DNA of 64,000 nt from Diaporthe sp. PMI_573 (Eukaryota > Ascomycota > Sordariomycetes > Diaporthales > Diaporthaceae), in contig JAJTUP010000002.1 in NCBI GenBank assembly GCA_021399435.1, positions 2,232,001-2,296,000 on the forward strand, written 5' to 3'. The notes beneath the pieces were generated by a model. It was not told the DNA's origin. It made no database searches and was given only the letters and a program-made list of their open reading frames with translations. Positions 10,288 through 22,450 of the stretch are shown piece by piece. A program made the translations under genes and the position numbers. Within the stretch, counting starts at the first letter, position 1. The number at the start of each line of letters is the position of its first letter.

Positions 10288-11596
10288 TCACTTCTGGAAC
10301 GACACGACAGCATATCGAAAGCTACCATTGGCATATCCCCTCCGCATAGCACGGAACGCCTGCAGGAAAGCAATTCCATCCCTGCCTTGGCTCAGCGCAA
10401 AGGCCCACAGTGATGGGTTCTGGACCAATGACCACGAAATGTCCCTGAGGCGCAGCCCCTTGTTAGCCTGGTCGTGATGAACGTTGCTGAGGGGCTCGGT
10501 TCACGGGAGACTCACCAGGTCGCCTTGACATCCTCGGATATGTCCTTTGGCCCCCCGGACACACCCAGGCTAGCCTCCTTCGCGTAATTGACGTAGTCGG
10601 CTTGTGCGCACAATGGCGGCAGGAGCATGCCATCTGTTACCTTGTCAGTGTTGTCTAGGCCCCCTCTCCGAGACCATCTTGGCCAGGACGCCTGGTCAAT
10701 GTGACTATCGGCAAAACCATCTGGGATTCACAGACCTTCGATCGATTTTATATCATCGGTGAACTCCTTTTCGCCCAGGCCCTCCGCCTTGAACCAGTCA
10801 GCGAGCGCCAGCTTGCCACCCTTCTTCAGAGACTTGTACGCATTCTGGAAGAACAGCTGCTTGTTGGGGAAGTGGCTCAGTGCCTCGCAGATCCAGACGG
10901 CATCAAAGGATTCGGACTGTGCGGCAAAGACGTCCCCCATCTTCTCCGCGTCAAGCTCCACAAACTTGACCTTGCCCTTGCCGATCTTGAGAAAACCCTC
11001 TGGGTCTGTCTCCTGGTCTGACAGACTGGCGTCGTCCTTGGCGGCCTCAGATCTGGTAAGGCGCGTCGCCATCTCGACCTGCTTGGTGGAAATGGTTATG
11101 CCGGTGACCGTGCAACCCAGCTGGGAGGCCAGGTATCGTGAAGTGCCCCCGATCCCACATCCTACGTCCAGGACCTTGCTCCCTTCGGGTATTTGCGAGG
11201 TCTGCAGCAGCAGGCGGATGAGGTTGATCTGTGCCTGTTCTTTCGTCTCACTGGCCTTTGACTCTGGTGTCGGCCAGTAACCGTGGTGGATGTGGGTGCC
11301 CCTGTGTTGTAGAGGGCATCGTCAGCAAGCGCGGTGCCATGGTTGACCAAAGCACAATGTGGTGGCAGCCGAGATAGGCGTTTCTTGACCGTCAGTGGAC
11401 GAAGAGTCTGGACAGTTGTAACTTGGGCATCCCACGTCGTGACGTACCACAGGCTCAGGTAATACTCGCTAGCCAAATCATAGTGGGTTTTGATCCTGTC
11501 TTTTAAAGCTTGCATGGTGTCATGCGCGAGACCTAGTGGAGTCTCATATTGCTTGCTAAGCGCAGTGTTGTCCTCCACTGTGGTTGTCGCCATCAT
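10288..11596 (-). CDS. Class I SAM-dependent methyltransferase (tocopherol/sterol methyltransferase-like)
   Basis: The four exons 11596-11448, 11301-10736, 10633-10516 and 10444-10288 keep one frame of 329 residues. Motif I is explicit: VLDVGCGIGGTSRYLA at about residues 93-108. Next come the acidic motif II region (KFVELDAEKM) and WICEALSHFPNK with a glycine-rich KKGGKLALADW loop, as in the Methyltransf_11 fold of gamma-tocopherol and sterol C-methyltransferase relatives. The N-terminal HYDLASEYY..LWG.HIHHGYW and C-terminal RAMRRGYANGSFRYAV are typical of a fungal branch of this group. The substrate cannot be read from the sequence. No membrane anchor or signal peptide is seen. Two adjacent ATGs (11596, 11593) are possible starts. 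No biosynthetic neighbours suggest a pathway. Confidence 0.88.
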
Positions 11597-14500
11597 GAGT
11601 CAACTGGGGTTGCGTTTGCGAGTATAATTCAACGGCTTGTGAGTAGACGCAGTTGGGGGTGAGAAGGCTGTAGGACTGTCAATCTCGCAAGCTCCTCGTC
11701 AGAATTCCCGTTTTGGAGAGTTGGCAGTGTTGCACCTCTGCGGGTTGCTCATGCCTGCCTCATCTCATGTTTGAAGCTGAATTGGGGCTCGTGATTGGCC
11801 GGCCCCTGGGGCATGAGGCACGAAGCTCGGCTTGCCTGGGCTCGGGGAGCGCTTCCTTGCTTGTGACAGGCGAGGGACCAGAGCTCCGGGGCTCGGTGCC
11901 CCGCCCTGTCCCGTCTCAGAAGTCTCAGGGTCTGAGCAGTGGCCTCAACAACAGCTCTACTGAGAGCCTGCGGGCGTGCGCACCGCCACAGAGGTGAAGC
12001 TGGCGAGTGCAAGGGAAAGCAGGGTGCTTGCCTGCCAATGAGCTCCTGCTTCTGACCTCCCGTGGGTCGCCGGGGCGTTCGTCGTCGATGGTTTGCCTGT
12101 TGGCGTGGGCAGCACCGACCTCGCCGGATGTGCCCGACCGCACAGCTGCCCCGAGGCTCTTGGCAACTCTCGTCAACCGTCGACTCTCGGAGGCCCTCAC
12201 CCAGGGCTTCTGCCTCCATCACGTCGGGCTGCGACAGACAACAGTCGGCAGAGACGCGGGGGGAGATTGCCACCCAGCGGGGAACCGGACTGACGTACTT
12301 TACGTGCGTTCAACAAATCTGAGACAGCCGTTGGCGGTGAGGCGCAGGGTCCTGTGGCATACTTGCGCAGTGCGCTGTAGGACACTGTGCATTGGTAGCC
12401 AGCACGACACACGCGTCTTGCTCTTTGGTCTGTCTTGTCGCGAGGTCTCATCTTGAGGCAGTCTGCCAGAGATTCCCTCGAAGACAACCAGGCCTGCCAG
12501 GCTGGCAACTGAGCTGGACAAATACCGTACCTGGCCGCTTGGGCAGAACTCGTGGGTCAGACGTGTGAGCGACCTGGCCTGGCCTGTCAAGCGACCCATG
12601 GATCGATCCAGAGCGGACTATTGCATTCCTTGGCTGCCTCCACGCCGGCCTGCTTACAGGTGGCCATCATGACTGGACCCGGGCTAAAGTGCAGCAAGAA
12701 GCGCAGACATCCCGACACCTCGTGGTTCGCTCTCCACCATGGCAGTTTCGTCTTGGCGGAAACAGGGCGAGCCGGTGAGCAGAAAGGCAGAAATGGCAGT
12801 GCAAGACTAGTGCCTGGCTGTCCGGACCAATTGTGTCACTGTAGCTCATTCATCCCATGGGGCCATCATCCCGGGAGGTCACTTGGCTTTTGCCATCCCG
12901 CCGCGGCGCGCGAAACGCCCGCTCGCGGCGGCGCGGCACAATGGAACAATGTGCCATGCGAGAACCGAAGGCCAATAGTCTTAACAAATCAGCACCGATG
13001 AAAGTGATGCTGTCCCGATACTGCAGTGCGGCATCTCGGCTTCCTGCAGGTCTCAGAGTGGCCGACTTATCCAGAAATACCCTCAGTCCCCCGCCCCCCC
13101 CCGCGTCGCCCTTGCCACAGCCGTCAGATCTTGGCAAGTCGGAAGCTGGGGGCCACAGGTTGACGCAACACCGCTGCGGTGCACAGGCACTTGGGCACCG
13201 CAGCAATACTTGGCCAGAAGAAACAAGAAACGCCTTGAATCAAGCTCTCACACTTGCTCATGCCCTACCCGATCCGCTTGAAGGGTTCAAGCTTGCAAAA
13301 GTGTCACTCACGGACGACCTCCGTCAACGCTGGTGTGGTTGATCCTCATAAGCAGGTCAGGAGCCACCTGCAGTCAACCCGGTGCTGACCGACTGCCTGG
13401 AGTTGCTTCGCGTCCATACCATCCATCCATTCACCCCTCTGGCAGCAGCAACCATCACCCGGCTGTGTCTTGGTTTATTAGTCCCCAAGGGCACCCCAAC
13501 CTTGTCAGTAGCCTGCATCTCTCCTCCGCCCCAGCCTATGAGCTTCCCCCGGATTCCCTCCCAAGCTTCATCCTGCTTTTGGGCCGCCTCAGATCGCCCT
13601 AAGCTCGCGAGCCGACTCGACGCTTTGAGTTCTTATAAGGGCCGCTTGACCGCCAGACCTGTGCCTGATCTTCAACACCTCCCAGGCTCCTCAAACGTGC
13701 TCCCACAAAAGCCGACTCAGCATTGCGTAACAAGTCAACTTCTTGCTCGCCGTGCCTGGCCCAGCTACATATCTGGCCACGCCACGTATCCGATCCTCGA
13801 CAGTCCGTCCATCAGACTCCGAAAAGCCAGCCAGTCATTGCGAATGTCTTGACCTACAAAAAGTCCAATCCGACTCTGTTACAGGCCAGAAACAGCCCGG
13901 GTGGGTCAAGGCCCAGGTCAACGTGTGCGAAGCCAGTTCCAGGGACCAGACAGACCACCCCAGGAAAGCCAAGAGACCCCCGTGCCGTTCAGCCGGTGCC
14001 CCGTCCGCCAAGCCCCGAGGGTGGCTCCAGTTAAACGGCCGCCACGCCACTACCCAGTTCACCCAGCGGCTCCACCACTTGATTGCCGCTAAACCATTTT
14101 AGGTGAGCCTCAGCCTTCCGATGCTTCCTGACATCTGTTCTACACCACTCGTTTCCACTGCGGCGCATGCATCCGGAGTCGCGCCCTCCCCTCCAAGCGG
14201 ATGGCTCAGAAGGCCTGCGACGGCCACTCAAGCTGGCCTGGAACTCAACTTTGCTTCCCTAGTGCACTGGGCTCTCTGCAGCCGGCGCCTGAGGGTGGGA
14301 ATTCAGGCCCAGTCGGCCGATGCGCGCCTCTCAAATTTGCCCCATGGGTGGTCGAAATTGTTTGGCATGGGTCCCAACAATGAGATCGGCTCACGGCTAC
14401 ACGGCTCACGGCAGCCTCAATGCAGCTTTTCTGATAATAGGCCCTCTTGTCCCACTTGAAAGGCCTTCTCTACAAGAGTCATCAATTGTTCCAGAAACTT

Positions 14501-14885
14501 CGGGCCGCTGAAAGCATCACCGAACCGTCTCACATCTCTCTGGTTGCACCCAGACTGTTCTCACTTATTGATGTTATCCTCTCTTCGCTGTCCTTCCTGT
14601 GCTGTCGGGTGGCCGTGAAATGAGAATACCCACTGTATCCTTTCTTTAGCTGTCTTTCGGTTTTTTTTTGGGAGTTTCTTCATTTATTACCCGACTCTCC
14701 AAGTGCGCAGGTCGCAATTGCAATCTACAGGCAGGGGACAATAAGAACCGAGTGGTGCCTCTACCCGGTCTTCCATCGACTTAGCTCACGGACCCGACTT
14801 GACGTTGTGCGAGAACACACATTTGCATTCCACTTGCTCCGCAAACTTCACGAACTACTACCACCCGGGCATTGAGCTGAACAAA
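11597..14885. other. Long divergent intergenic region
   Basis: About 3.3 kb lies between the methyltransferase and the small basic-protein gene. Many frames are open on both strands because the sequence is GC-rich, but none carries a recognisable domain or coherent splicing. The right half (about 13.4-14.88 kb) is pyrimidine-rich, like a long fungal 5' leader, with a TATA-like cttataag near 13632. A non-coding RNA or unusual small gene cannot be excluded. Confidence 0.5.
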
Positions 14886-15546
14886 ATGGTTTCCGTCCGC
14901 AGGCCTCGTCGAGCTCCTCGTCACTCCAGCTGGAGCACCCTAGAGACAAGCAGCATGACCTCCATGCCCCACAGTGACACATCCTCACGGCCTCGGAGCC
15001 GAGAGACGGGCTTCCCTGAGCCCTTCTGCGGCAGTAAGTCTCGGTCCCCACCGTGAGATCTGCGGGCGTCTACTGACCAGCCCGAAAGGTCGCAACACAA
15101 CTCTGCCGCACCCCGATGCAGACACGTCCCCAAACGCCTGCATCTCGCAAGACGACATCTCCATCAGCCGCGTCGAGTCCCGACAACGGCGCTCTTTCCG
15201 TGCGAAGCACAAGCGCACCATCAGCCACGGCCTCATCACGCCCGAGATGGAACAGATGTACAGCATGGTTGCCGTGACCAGCGATTCGGAATCCTCACCG
15301 ACGAGGGAGGATCTGGAGAGACTGCCTACCATTCCCGGGACGCCAGCCGTAGGACATATGGCAAGGCCACCCTCCAAGGACGGCGGCATTAGCATCACTT
15401 CTGCCTCGACGGGCGGCAACCGAAAGTCGATGGATCACGATCAGAACAACAACTTCCGGTCGCGATCATCGAGCGACAACTCCTCTGTCAAGTCACGGAG
15501 GAAGAACTTCATGCAGAGGTTGGGCATCTCACACCACAGATCCTAG
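14886..15546 (+). CDS. Small basic Ser/Arg-rich protein, unknown function
   Basis: Two exons, 14886-15033 and 15089-15546, are separated by a 55-nt GTAAGT..AG intron with a TACTGAC branch site. The product is 201 residues. It starts MVSVRRPRRAPRHSSWS and contains SFRAKHKRTISHGLITPEM and RLPTIPGTPAVGHM. It ends in a basic patch (KSRRKNFMQRLGISHHR). The composition (Ser, Arg, Asp, Thr) and multiple RxxS/SP-type sites suggest a disordered phosphoprotein, but I recognise no domain. No signal peptide or membrane segment is present. The unusually long upstream region and the well-formed intron argue that the gene is real and perhaps heavily regulated. Confidence 0.7.
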
Positions 15547-16212
15547 AGCAACGAAGAAGCCTGGCTAGATTGTCCACTTGCCACAGGAGAACAGGCTGAA
15601 AAGAGGCTTTCCTATCTTCAAACATGCTTGGGCGCCGCCACGTATTCCGAATTGATACTTGTTTTTACAAAAGCGATAGCACGGAGTTAGGTAATTTCAC
15701 ATTTTCTTTGGACACTGGAATGGTTGAGGGGCAAGGGAAGGCTTGGATTTGGCAGGTCGGACGAGGAAGATGACGAAGTTCTTTTGTCAGTTGGGTGGGA
15801 TAAATCAGAACCTCACACGTACCAAACAAATGGCACAGAAGACGGAGAGGGCAGAAGGGTACGGCGGGCGAGTCAAAGACCTCTCACCTAACCTCTCGAG
15901 AGACAACACATCTACTTGTCTACACGGTACTACCTAGCTATTCTTCGTCACATTCGCTGCATAGCCTAGCTTTTATTTGTTAATCCGACCAAGATGAACA
16001 GAAATCAACAATGACCTTGAATGATTGTGCCTAATTTATGCTGAACTCGCAAGATGTACTCCTCTGACGGTGATGCCCCGGTGAAAAGGGGGGATTGCTA
16101 TGCTACAGGCCACGATGCTGTTCCGGTTCTAAATTCTGTCCAATCGCACGGTCTAGACTACCTTGCGCCGCCAACCACCCCCCTCCTCCGCCTTTCCCCA
16201 CTGCTCCCCATA
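15547..16212. other. Convergent 3' intergenic region
   Basis: Between the stop codons of two converging genes the sequence is AT-richer and has no supported gene. It presumably contains both 3' UTRs. Confidence 0.55.
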
Positions 16213-16656
16213 TCAGCTGCCACGGTAGGTGCTGTAGCTAAAAGGGGCCAGCAGCAGGGGCACGTGGTAGTGCTGGCCCTCCTTGACCTCGAAGACGACG
16301 GTGACCTCGGGGAAGAAGGTCTCCTTGCCCTGGGCGGCGAAGTAGCCCTCGGTGTCGAAGCGCAGGGTCCAGCGGCTGGGGCCGGTGATGTCGCCCAGCA
16401 CGTCCTCGAGGGTGTACAAGGGGACCTCGCCGGGGGTGTCCGGGCTGCTGTAGGGCAGCCAGGTCCGCACGCGGCCGTCGTCGTCGGTCGACGACTCGAA
16501 GACTATGGGCAGGCCGGACGGGTGCTTGTTGCCGCTGCCGCCGTTGCTGGGCGTGTCCGACGTCAGCTGTAGCCGCACGCGCACGTTTCTGGCCGGGGCG
16601 CCGACTGTTGTGTCGAGAATGTGGCAGGTTATCGGGGCCTTTGTGGGGGACGCCAT
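16213..16656 (-). CDS. 5-hydroxyisourate hydrolase (transthyretin-like protein)
   Basis: This is a single exon of 147 residues. It hydrolyses 5-hydroxyisourate to OHCU in the uricase pathway of purine breakdown. The family marks are all present: the N-terminal CHILDTTVGAPA with the catalytic-pocket histidine at residue 12, the internal strand FDTEGYFAAQGKETFFPEV, HYHVPLLLAPFSYSTYRGS, and the C-terminal YRGS tetrapeptide that separates the hydrolase from vertebrate transthyretin. A Gly/Asn/Ser insertion near residues 36-45 (SNGGSGNKHP) is common in fungal members. The C-terminus is not an SKL-type peroxisome signal, and no N-terminal PTS2 is obvious, so it is probably cytosolic. No other purine-catabolism gene is nearby. 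Confidence 0.95.
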   Translation of the reverse strand: MASPTKAPITCHILDTTVGAPARNVRVRLQLTSDTPSNGGSGNKHPSGLPIVFESSTDDDGRVRTWLPYSSPDTPGEVPLYTLEDVLGDITGPSRWTLRFDTEGYFAAQGKETFFPEVTVVFEVKEGQHYHVPLLLAPFSYSTYRGS

Positions 16657-17587
16657 GGTGGGCTGCCTGTGGGTGACGTGGATTCAGAATTGAGGAGGAG
16701 GCTTCTGTTGCTTTGGTGATGGTGGCTGGCAATTTTTGGTGGGCTTGACTTCGGTGTAAGTGAGGAGGGAACACGATCAGCTCTGGCGGGGTTCGACAGA
16801 GAGTAGCCTTGGGGATGGGGACGGGCTGGACAGCTGAGTGGGCTCAGGTGTTTGCCAGTGCTTGCAATGGTGTCCCAGGTTGGGACTGAAGCTTGCTCTG
16901 CCGGTAAGCTCTTGATAACGATATCCTGGGCACGTAGATGAATCAAAGAGCCCGTTTCCAGTCGAGATGAACCGACTGTATCGTGCTGTGGTGTGCTGTG
17001 GTGCTCCAAGTCCCTCCCAGTCCTCCCAACATCGCCAAGGCATGGCTTGCGCCGCTGTCCGCCTATCGCCCTCAAGGAGCCGGCCGTTACCGTTGGCGAA
17101 TGCTGCTCCGTTGACCACAACAACATGTTCCAAGTGTGGTGCATAGGGGCATAGGTGCATAGTTTGGAATCCACCGTTATCAAGCCCGTCCCAGGTGACT
17201 TGACTGTCCATTGAATGGATGCAAGATCGCGGGACGCCGTCGGAGCCGAAGCGGCATAGAGGCCACCCCACCATCCACGACACGCCGCCGGTGACGTTGC
17301 CAAGGGTCTGGTCTCCTCCAGCTCATCTCACCCACTGAACAAGGTTCTTTCCCAGTCCAGAAGCCACGAGAAGGCACCGCACCCTCAGCCAGGCCACGTC
17401 GCTCTACCTCGCAACCGCTGTCGACTCACACGAAGCTCTCCACTCCTACAACGTCAACCGGCCCGTCCCCATACACGAGAGAGCTGCAACTGAGAAACCC
17501 CACCAGCCAGGCGGTCAAGCGTCGACAGAGACGCATCGCTTCGAGCCCCCCCCCCCAAACGAGCAACGCACCACACCCAAAAACAGC
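16657..17587. other. Divergent promoter region (hydrolase / GET3)
   Basis: About 930 nt lies between divergent start codons and contains no supported gene. A C-run of about ten bases lies close to the GET3 start (near 17548). Confidence 0.55.
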
Positions 17588-18619
17588 ATGTCATCCACCG
17601 CCCTGATCGACGTCGATGACGACGCGTTGGAGCCTACCCTCCAGTCCATCCTCGACCAGCGCTCCCTCCGCTGGATCTTTGTCGGCGGCAAGGGAGGCGT
17701 GGGCAAGACCACCACGTCGTGCTCTCTCGCCATCCAGCTCGCAAAGGTCCGCCGCAGCGTCCTGCTCATCTCGACCGACCCAGCGCACAACCTGTCCGAT
17801 GCCTTCTCCCAAAAGTTCGGCAAGGAGGCCCGCCTGGTCGACGGCTTCACGAACCTGTCCGCCATGGAGATCGACCCCAACGGCAGCATCCAGGACCTGC
17901 TTGCGGGTCAGGCCGGCGAGGGCGAGGGGGGGCAAGACCCGATGGGCGGCATGGGCGGCATGATGCAGGACCTGGCCTTCGCCATCCCGGGCATCGACGA
18001 GGCCATGAGCTTCGCCGAGGTCCTCAAGCAGGTCAAGAGCCTGTCCTACGAGACCATCATCTTCGACACGGCCCCGACCGGCCACACCCTGCGCTTCCTG
18101 CAGTTCCCCTCGGTGCTGGAGAAGGCCCTGGCCAAGGTCTCGCAGCTGTCGTCGCAGTACGGGCCCCTCCTCAACGGCTTCCTGGGCTCGCAGGGCGGCG
18201 CCCTGCCCAACGGCCAGAACCTGGGCGAGATGATGGAGAAGCTCGAGTCGCTGCGCGCTACCATCTCCGAGGTAAACACCCAGTTCAAGGACGAGGCCCT
18301 CACCACCTTCGTCTGCGTCTGCATCCCCGAGTTCTTGTCGCTCTACGAGACAGAGCGCATGATCCAGGAGCTCGCGTCGTACGGCATCGATACCCACTCT
18401 ATCGTCGTCAACCAGCTGCTCTTCCCCCGCCCGGGGAGCGACTGCGAGCAGTGCACCGCCCGCCGCAAGATGCAGAAGAAGTACCTCGACCAGATCGAGG
18501 AGCTCTACGACGAGTTCAACGTCGTCAAGATGCCCCTGCTGGTCGAGGAGGTCCGCGGCAAGGAGAAGCTCGACCGCTTCTCCGAGATGCTGGTCAAGCC
18601 ATACGTGCCGCCGTCATAG
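17588..18619 (+). CDS. GET3: ATPase GET3 (tail-anchored protein targeting)
   Basis: This is an intronless gene of 343 residues, the usual length. Get3 is the cytosolic homodimeric ATPase that receives tail-anchored proteins and delivers them to the Get1/Get2 receptor at the ER. The ArsA/Get3 signature is complete. The deviant Walker A is [10 protein letters not shown] (33-42), followed by [12 protein letters not shown] (switch I/A-loop) and [13 protein letters not shown]. The zinc-binding dimer pair CEQC sits at about residues 286-289, preceded by [14 protein letters not shown] Gly/Met-rich linker ([12 protein letters not shown]) falls in the client-binding subdomain, as expected in fungi. 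The bacterial ArsA arsenite site is not expected in this family. Confidence 0.97.
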   Translation: MSSTALIDVDDDALEPTLQSILDQRSLRWIFVGGKGGVGKTTTSCSLAIQLAKVRRSVLLISTDPAHNLSDAFSQKFGKEARLVDGFTNLSAMEIDPNGSIQDLLAGQAGEGEGGQDPMGGMGGMMQDLAFAIPGIDEAMSFAEVLKQVKSLSYETIIFDTAPTGHTLRFLQFPSVLEKALAKVSQLSSQYGPLLNGFLGSQGGALPNGQNLGEMMEKLESLRATISEVNTQFKDEALTTFVCVCIPEFLSLYETERMIQELASYGIDTHSIVVNQLLFPRPGSDCEQCTARRKMQKKYLDQIEELYDEFNVVKMPLLVEEVRGKEKLDRFSEMLVKPYVPPS

Positions 18620-19480
18620 GGCCTGTGTGTGCGTTTGGGTGTGACGTGTGTTGTTCGGCCTGTGGAATGTAATAATAGACAGCCAATTGGGTGGGTGTAG
18701 GTAGAACACGGGGCGCTCAGTAGCCATGACAATGAACTGGAAGCCCCCCCCCCCACCAAAAAAAAAAAGTCCCTACGTGATGATATGCTCCAGTGTTGAC
18801 AGATACACGAGTCCACCAATTGCCATTGCCCCTTGATTAGGATATACAACTCTAGGCGGGATTAGTATCGTCGAAGTCACCAGCATCACAGAAACATCCT
18901 CAAAAATTACATATCACTCGAGAAGTGGAACACGTCCTTCAAGAGAACCGTCATTGCATTCATGAAGCTCATAAACTTGTTGAGCGTGCTCGTCTATCTG
19001 GGCAATCGATTCTCCTCTTTCCCTGCCCTGGCGAAACCCATCCAGGGAGTCCTGTCCAATATTGGCACGTCATTTTTGGTGACCACAGGCCGTGACGCTC
19101 CTGAAAGTCCGTGTCACAAAGACTCAAAATCAAATCAGCAGGCATTGCGCCTTTTCTTCCAATCCCTCCCCACCTAGATGCACTTGCTGTGCTCCTGTTA
19201 GACCAAAACGCCGACGCCTCTCCGAATGCAACTCGTTTTGTTCTGGAGATTATGTTGTGGCCCCCCAGGCTACCGCAGAACTTGATGTAGCACCCTCGTC
19301 ATGCCAAATCGCATCGCCTGGTCAACGCCATGGCTGTCCCGTTGGGACAAGCCAGAAAAATGCATGCCTCAATCGCAAACATGAATAGTGTGGATGTAAT
19401 GTACAGCCGGTCGTGGAAGTTGTGATGTCCTAGCGTGGTTGGTAACCCCGGAATGGAGGTGTCGCCTTCACGTCGCCCGC
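18620..19480. other. Convergent 3' intergenic region
   Basis: This stretch lies between the GET3 and MPE1 stop codons. It contains adjacent C- and A-homopolymer runs near 18744-18770 and no supported gene. Confidence 0.55.
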
Positions 19481-19584
19481 CTAGAGCTCGCGATAGTCAC
19501 TCGGCCGGACTCGACGCTGACGATTCTGGTGACGGTGAGGGTTGACCGGCTTCCGGAAGTACGCGTCTTCGTCATTGCTGCTGC

Positions 19585-19615
<31 letters not shown>

Positions 19616-21485
19616 GGTGGTGGCCGCCTGAGAGAAATTAGGCTGTCTGGGTCCAGTAGGTGGACCACCACGGTTGAAACCTGGACCGCCACCGTTCGCC
19701 GGGCCAGCGCCGCCGTTCATGGGGCCATTGAACTGATTAGGGGCACCGCCATTCATGGCACTAGGGCCAGTGGGAAAACCGCCGCCGTTCATGCCGAAGC
19801 CGTTGTTGCCAGGGAACCCGCCATTCATCATCATGGGATTCATCATGGGATTAAAGTTGTTCATATTGAAGCCGTTCATCATGCCCATCGGCATACCCAT
19901 GGACGGAAAGCCGTTCATTCCATTCATGCCCATCGGCATACCCATTGGCGGGAAGCCGTTCATTCCGTTCATGCCCATGAAATCGGGCATCATGCCGTTC
20001 ATCTGCTGCCGTGGCTGCTGCGTCTGCTGCTGCTTCTGTATCATAGCCTTCGGGCCCTTGGGGATCTTGATGTCCGGCTGATTCCCGGCGGGCTCGTCCG
20101 CCGGCCGCTTCTTTGAGTTCGGCTGGCTGCCGTTGGCAGCGGGCGAATCCTCATTCTTGACTGGCGTCGACTTGGAGGACGCGTCTCCCGTTGGCGACTT
20201 CACCGAGGGAGGAGGTGTGGGTGACTTGGTCTTGACCTTTGCCGTGCCGTTTGCGCCGTCGACGGGTTCGTCAGACTTCTTGACCTCCTTGGACTCATCA
20301 GCAGCTGGTGACTTGGCTGCCTCGGGGGTCTTGGACCGCTCCTTCTTCGCCTGTTCCTTTTCCTTGAGATATTCTTCGATCTTGGCTGTCGCCTCCTCAT
20401 CAGGCTTAAGGTCGTCGATGAGAACACCTTCAGTCTGACATGATGGACAGACCAGGTCGCCCTCGATGAGCGCGTTAGTAATGCAGTCATTGCAATACGT
20501 CTTCGCACAACAGGGTGTCTTCATTGGGTCTATGAACATTTTGTTGTCGATGTCGCACTCCAAGCCCCTCTCCTGCAGCTCTTTCTCACCCTGGGCGGCA
20601 ATCTTCTTTGCCTCGGCAGAGCCCTGTGCTTTGGCCTGAAACTTTTGCCACGATGCCTTGTCGGGCTCCGCGATCACGAACTCCCCATCCGCGTTCACCA
20701 TGATCCCAGCAGGCGTCTTGGAGTCGTCACCGTCCGCCCCTTGAGCGAGAACGGTTGCCTTGTCCACGGTCTTCAGGAATGACTTGGGAATACCAGTTGT
20801 CCGCTTGACGCGAGGGCGGTTGTCATACTCGGGGTTGTCATTGGTCGGGCACTGTTGAATCCAATGACCCTTTTCGCCGCAACGGTGGCACACGTAACCG
20901 TTTGGAGGCTCGTGATCGGGGACGTTGGCGGGCTTCTTGGAGCCCGGCTTGTAGACTGGTGTCTGGTGGGACATCTCCTCCTGTTGAGCAGTCCATTCCG
21001 CTCCCTGAGCTGCAAACATGGCCATCATCTTCTCCTCTTCGGTCATAGCGGAGGCCATCTTGGCAATGGCATCGGATTGTGACTTGGCTGCTGCTGCTGC
21101 TTTGGTAGCCTGCTCCCGTCGGGAAGCGTTCTTTGCATTGGTGGGCATCTTCCCAGAGACATAGCGAGCGGCACGTCCGGCACCAGGCCTCATGGCGGGG
21201 AGACGCCGAGCGAGCACTGTGGTCGAACGAGGAATGACGGTGGTGTCATCGTCGTATTCTACGAAAGTCAGTCATGGTTGCGCTCATCAACAGTCTATAT
21301 CCGTACTCACCTTCGCTTCCATCCTCATTGAGGAGGGCGAGGTCAAAATCAGTTCCGCTCCTGTCGAGGCCATTCTTGATGATGATGTCGCGCTTCAGTT
21401 CAAAGACGGATATGCCGGTGCCGTCGAATTCTATTCGTCGCGGCTCCTTCTGCGACATGAACTTGACAAAGACTGAGGACGCCAT
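19481..21485 (-). CDS. MPE1: MPE1-like cleavage and polyadenylation factor subunit (DWNN-zinc knuckle-RING)
   Basis: The exons 21485-21311 and 21258-19481 (intron GTGAGT..GTAG) give 650 residues. Mpe1/RBBP6 proteins are nuclear subunits of the mRNA 3'-end cleavage and polyadenylation machinery. Domain order is diagnostic: an N-terminal ubiquitin-like DWNN domain (MASSVFVKFMSQKEPRRIEF, about residues 1-80), a CCHC zinc knuckle (C182-x2-C185-x4-H190-x4-C195), then a RING/U-box-like module starting at C293, with CC 308-309, CNDC 314-317 and CPSC 329-332. After an acidic/Lys/Pro-rich linker, the C-terminal ~200 residues are Met/Asn/Gly-rich (repeated MNGMNGFPPMGMPMG-type units) and likely disordered. 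It is longer than the yeast protein because of this tail. The window also encodes a second likely CPF partner at 43194-47798. Confidence 0.93.
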
Positions 21486-22431
21486 TTTGGCCTGTGATTA
21501 CTGATCCTGAGAGGGAGTCGGTTGAGAATATCCAGAGGCTGGTGGTGCTGTCGTCGAACACGAGTGCGTGCGAGTCCGCAAAGGAGCGAAGACGGCAGGG
21601 CACTTAAGGGCACTGGAGGTTAGGTGCAGTGTGGAGCAGCGGTGTTGGATGAAAATGTCTTTTGAAGATGGTCGCACGACGAGGGGGAACGTAATAAGGT
21701 AGTTGATGTGTGTTCTTGATCTTGTTTCTTCTTTTTGGGTCTTTTTTTCAAGACAAGTGGCTTCTCAATATCGCTTCCTTTTGCTTCAACTTGACCAGAC
21801 TTTGCAAGAGCGGGGAAAATATCAATTCTGATTGTACTCGAAAGGACAATACTTGTTGAACGGGGAGCCCAGCGGATAATGAATAGAAATTATTACAATC
21901 TGCCAGCAGGCCGCCTATTCGCCCGATGTTCGAAATCAATCGAAGTGGAGTGGCTGAATAGCAAAACCCTCCCTCAACAGTCGCCCAAAGTGTCAAGTTC
22001 CTCGAAGGCCAAGCCCTCCCGTTTGCCAGAAAGACCCAGGCGAAAACTCTAGCAGTGCAAGGATCGTCGTCTCATGCGAGATGGAGGTGAGGGGAACAGA
22101 AGCTGGGAGCGTCTTGTCTCGTCTTGTCACGGAGTGCGGCAGGCTGTGGGCAAGTCAGTCGGGCGGGTAGTGCGTGGTAGTGCGTGGCTTCTGCGACGCG
22201 CGAAGGCCGAGGTGTCAAACAGACGCCCTGTGTCGGACCTCAAATGAACGGTCGCAATCAATGAAGCACACTGTCGATGAAGGGGGGTGCGCTGTGATGG
22301 TGTTTGCGATGAAAGAAGGTTGTCAAAGAGAGCGTTGATTGACGGGGGAGGTGGAGTGTCGGAGGAAGAAGGTGTGAAAGAGCGAGCGAGAGCGAGAGGG
22401 ACCAAGTAGGTGCAGGGTGCAGCTAGAGCGC

Positions 22432-22450
22432 CTGGCTGGCTGGCTGGCTG
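22432..22450. repeat. Short CTGG/TGGC tandem tetranucleotide
   Basis: The sequence ctggctggctggctggctg gives nearly five copies of a 4-bp unit in the divergent MPE1/PRELI-like spacer. Confidence 0.8.

Noticed and set aside
16629..17303. A 224-codon minus-strand frame upstream of the hydroxyisourate hydrolase
   Set aside because: No domain, overlaps the divergent promoter, and cannot splice to extend the hydrolase in a family-consistent way.
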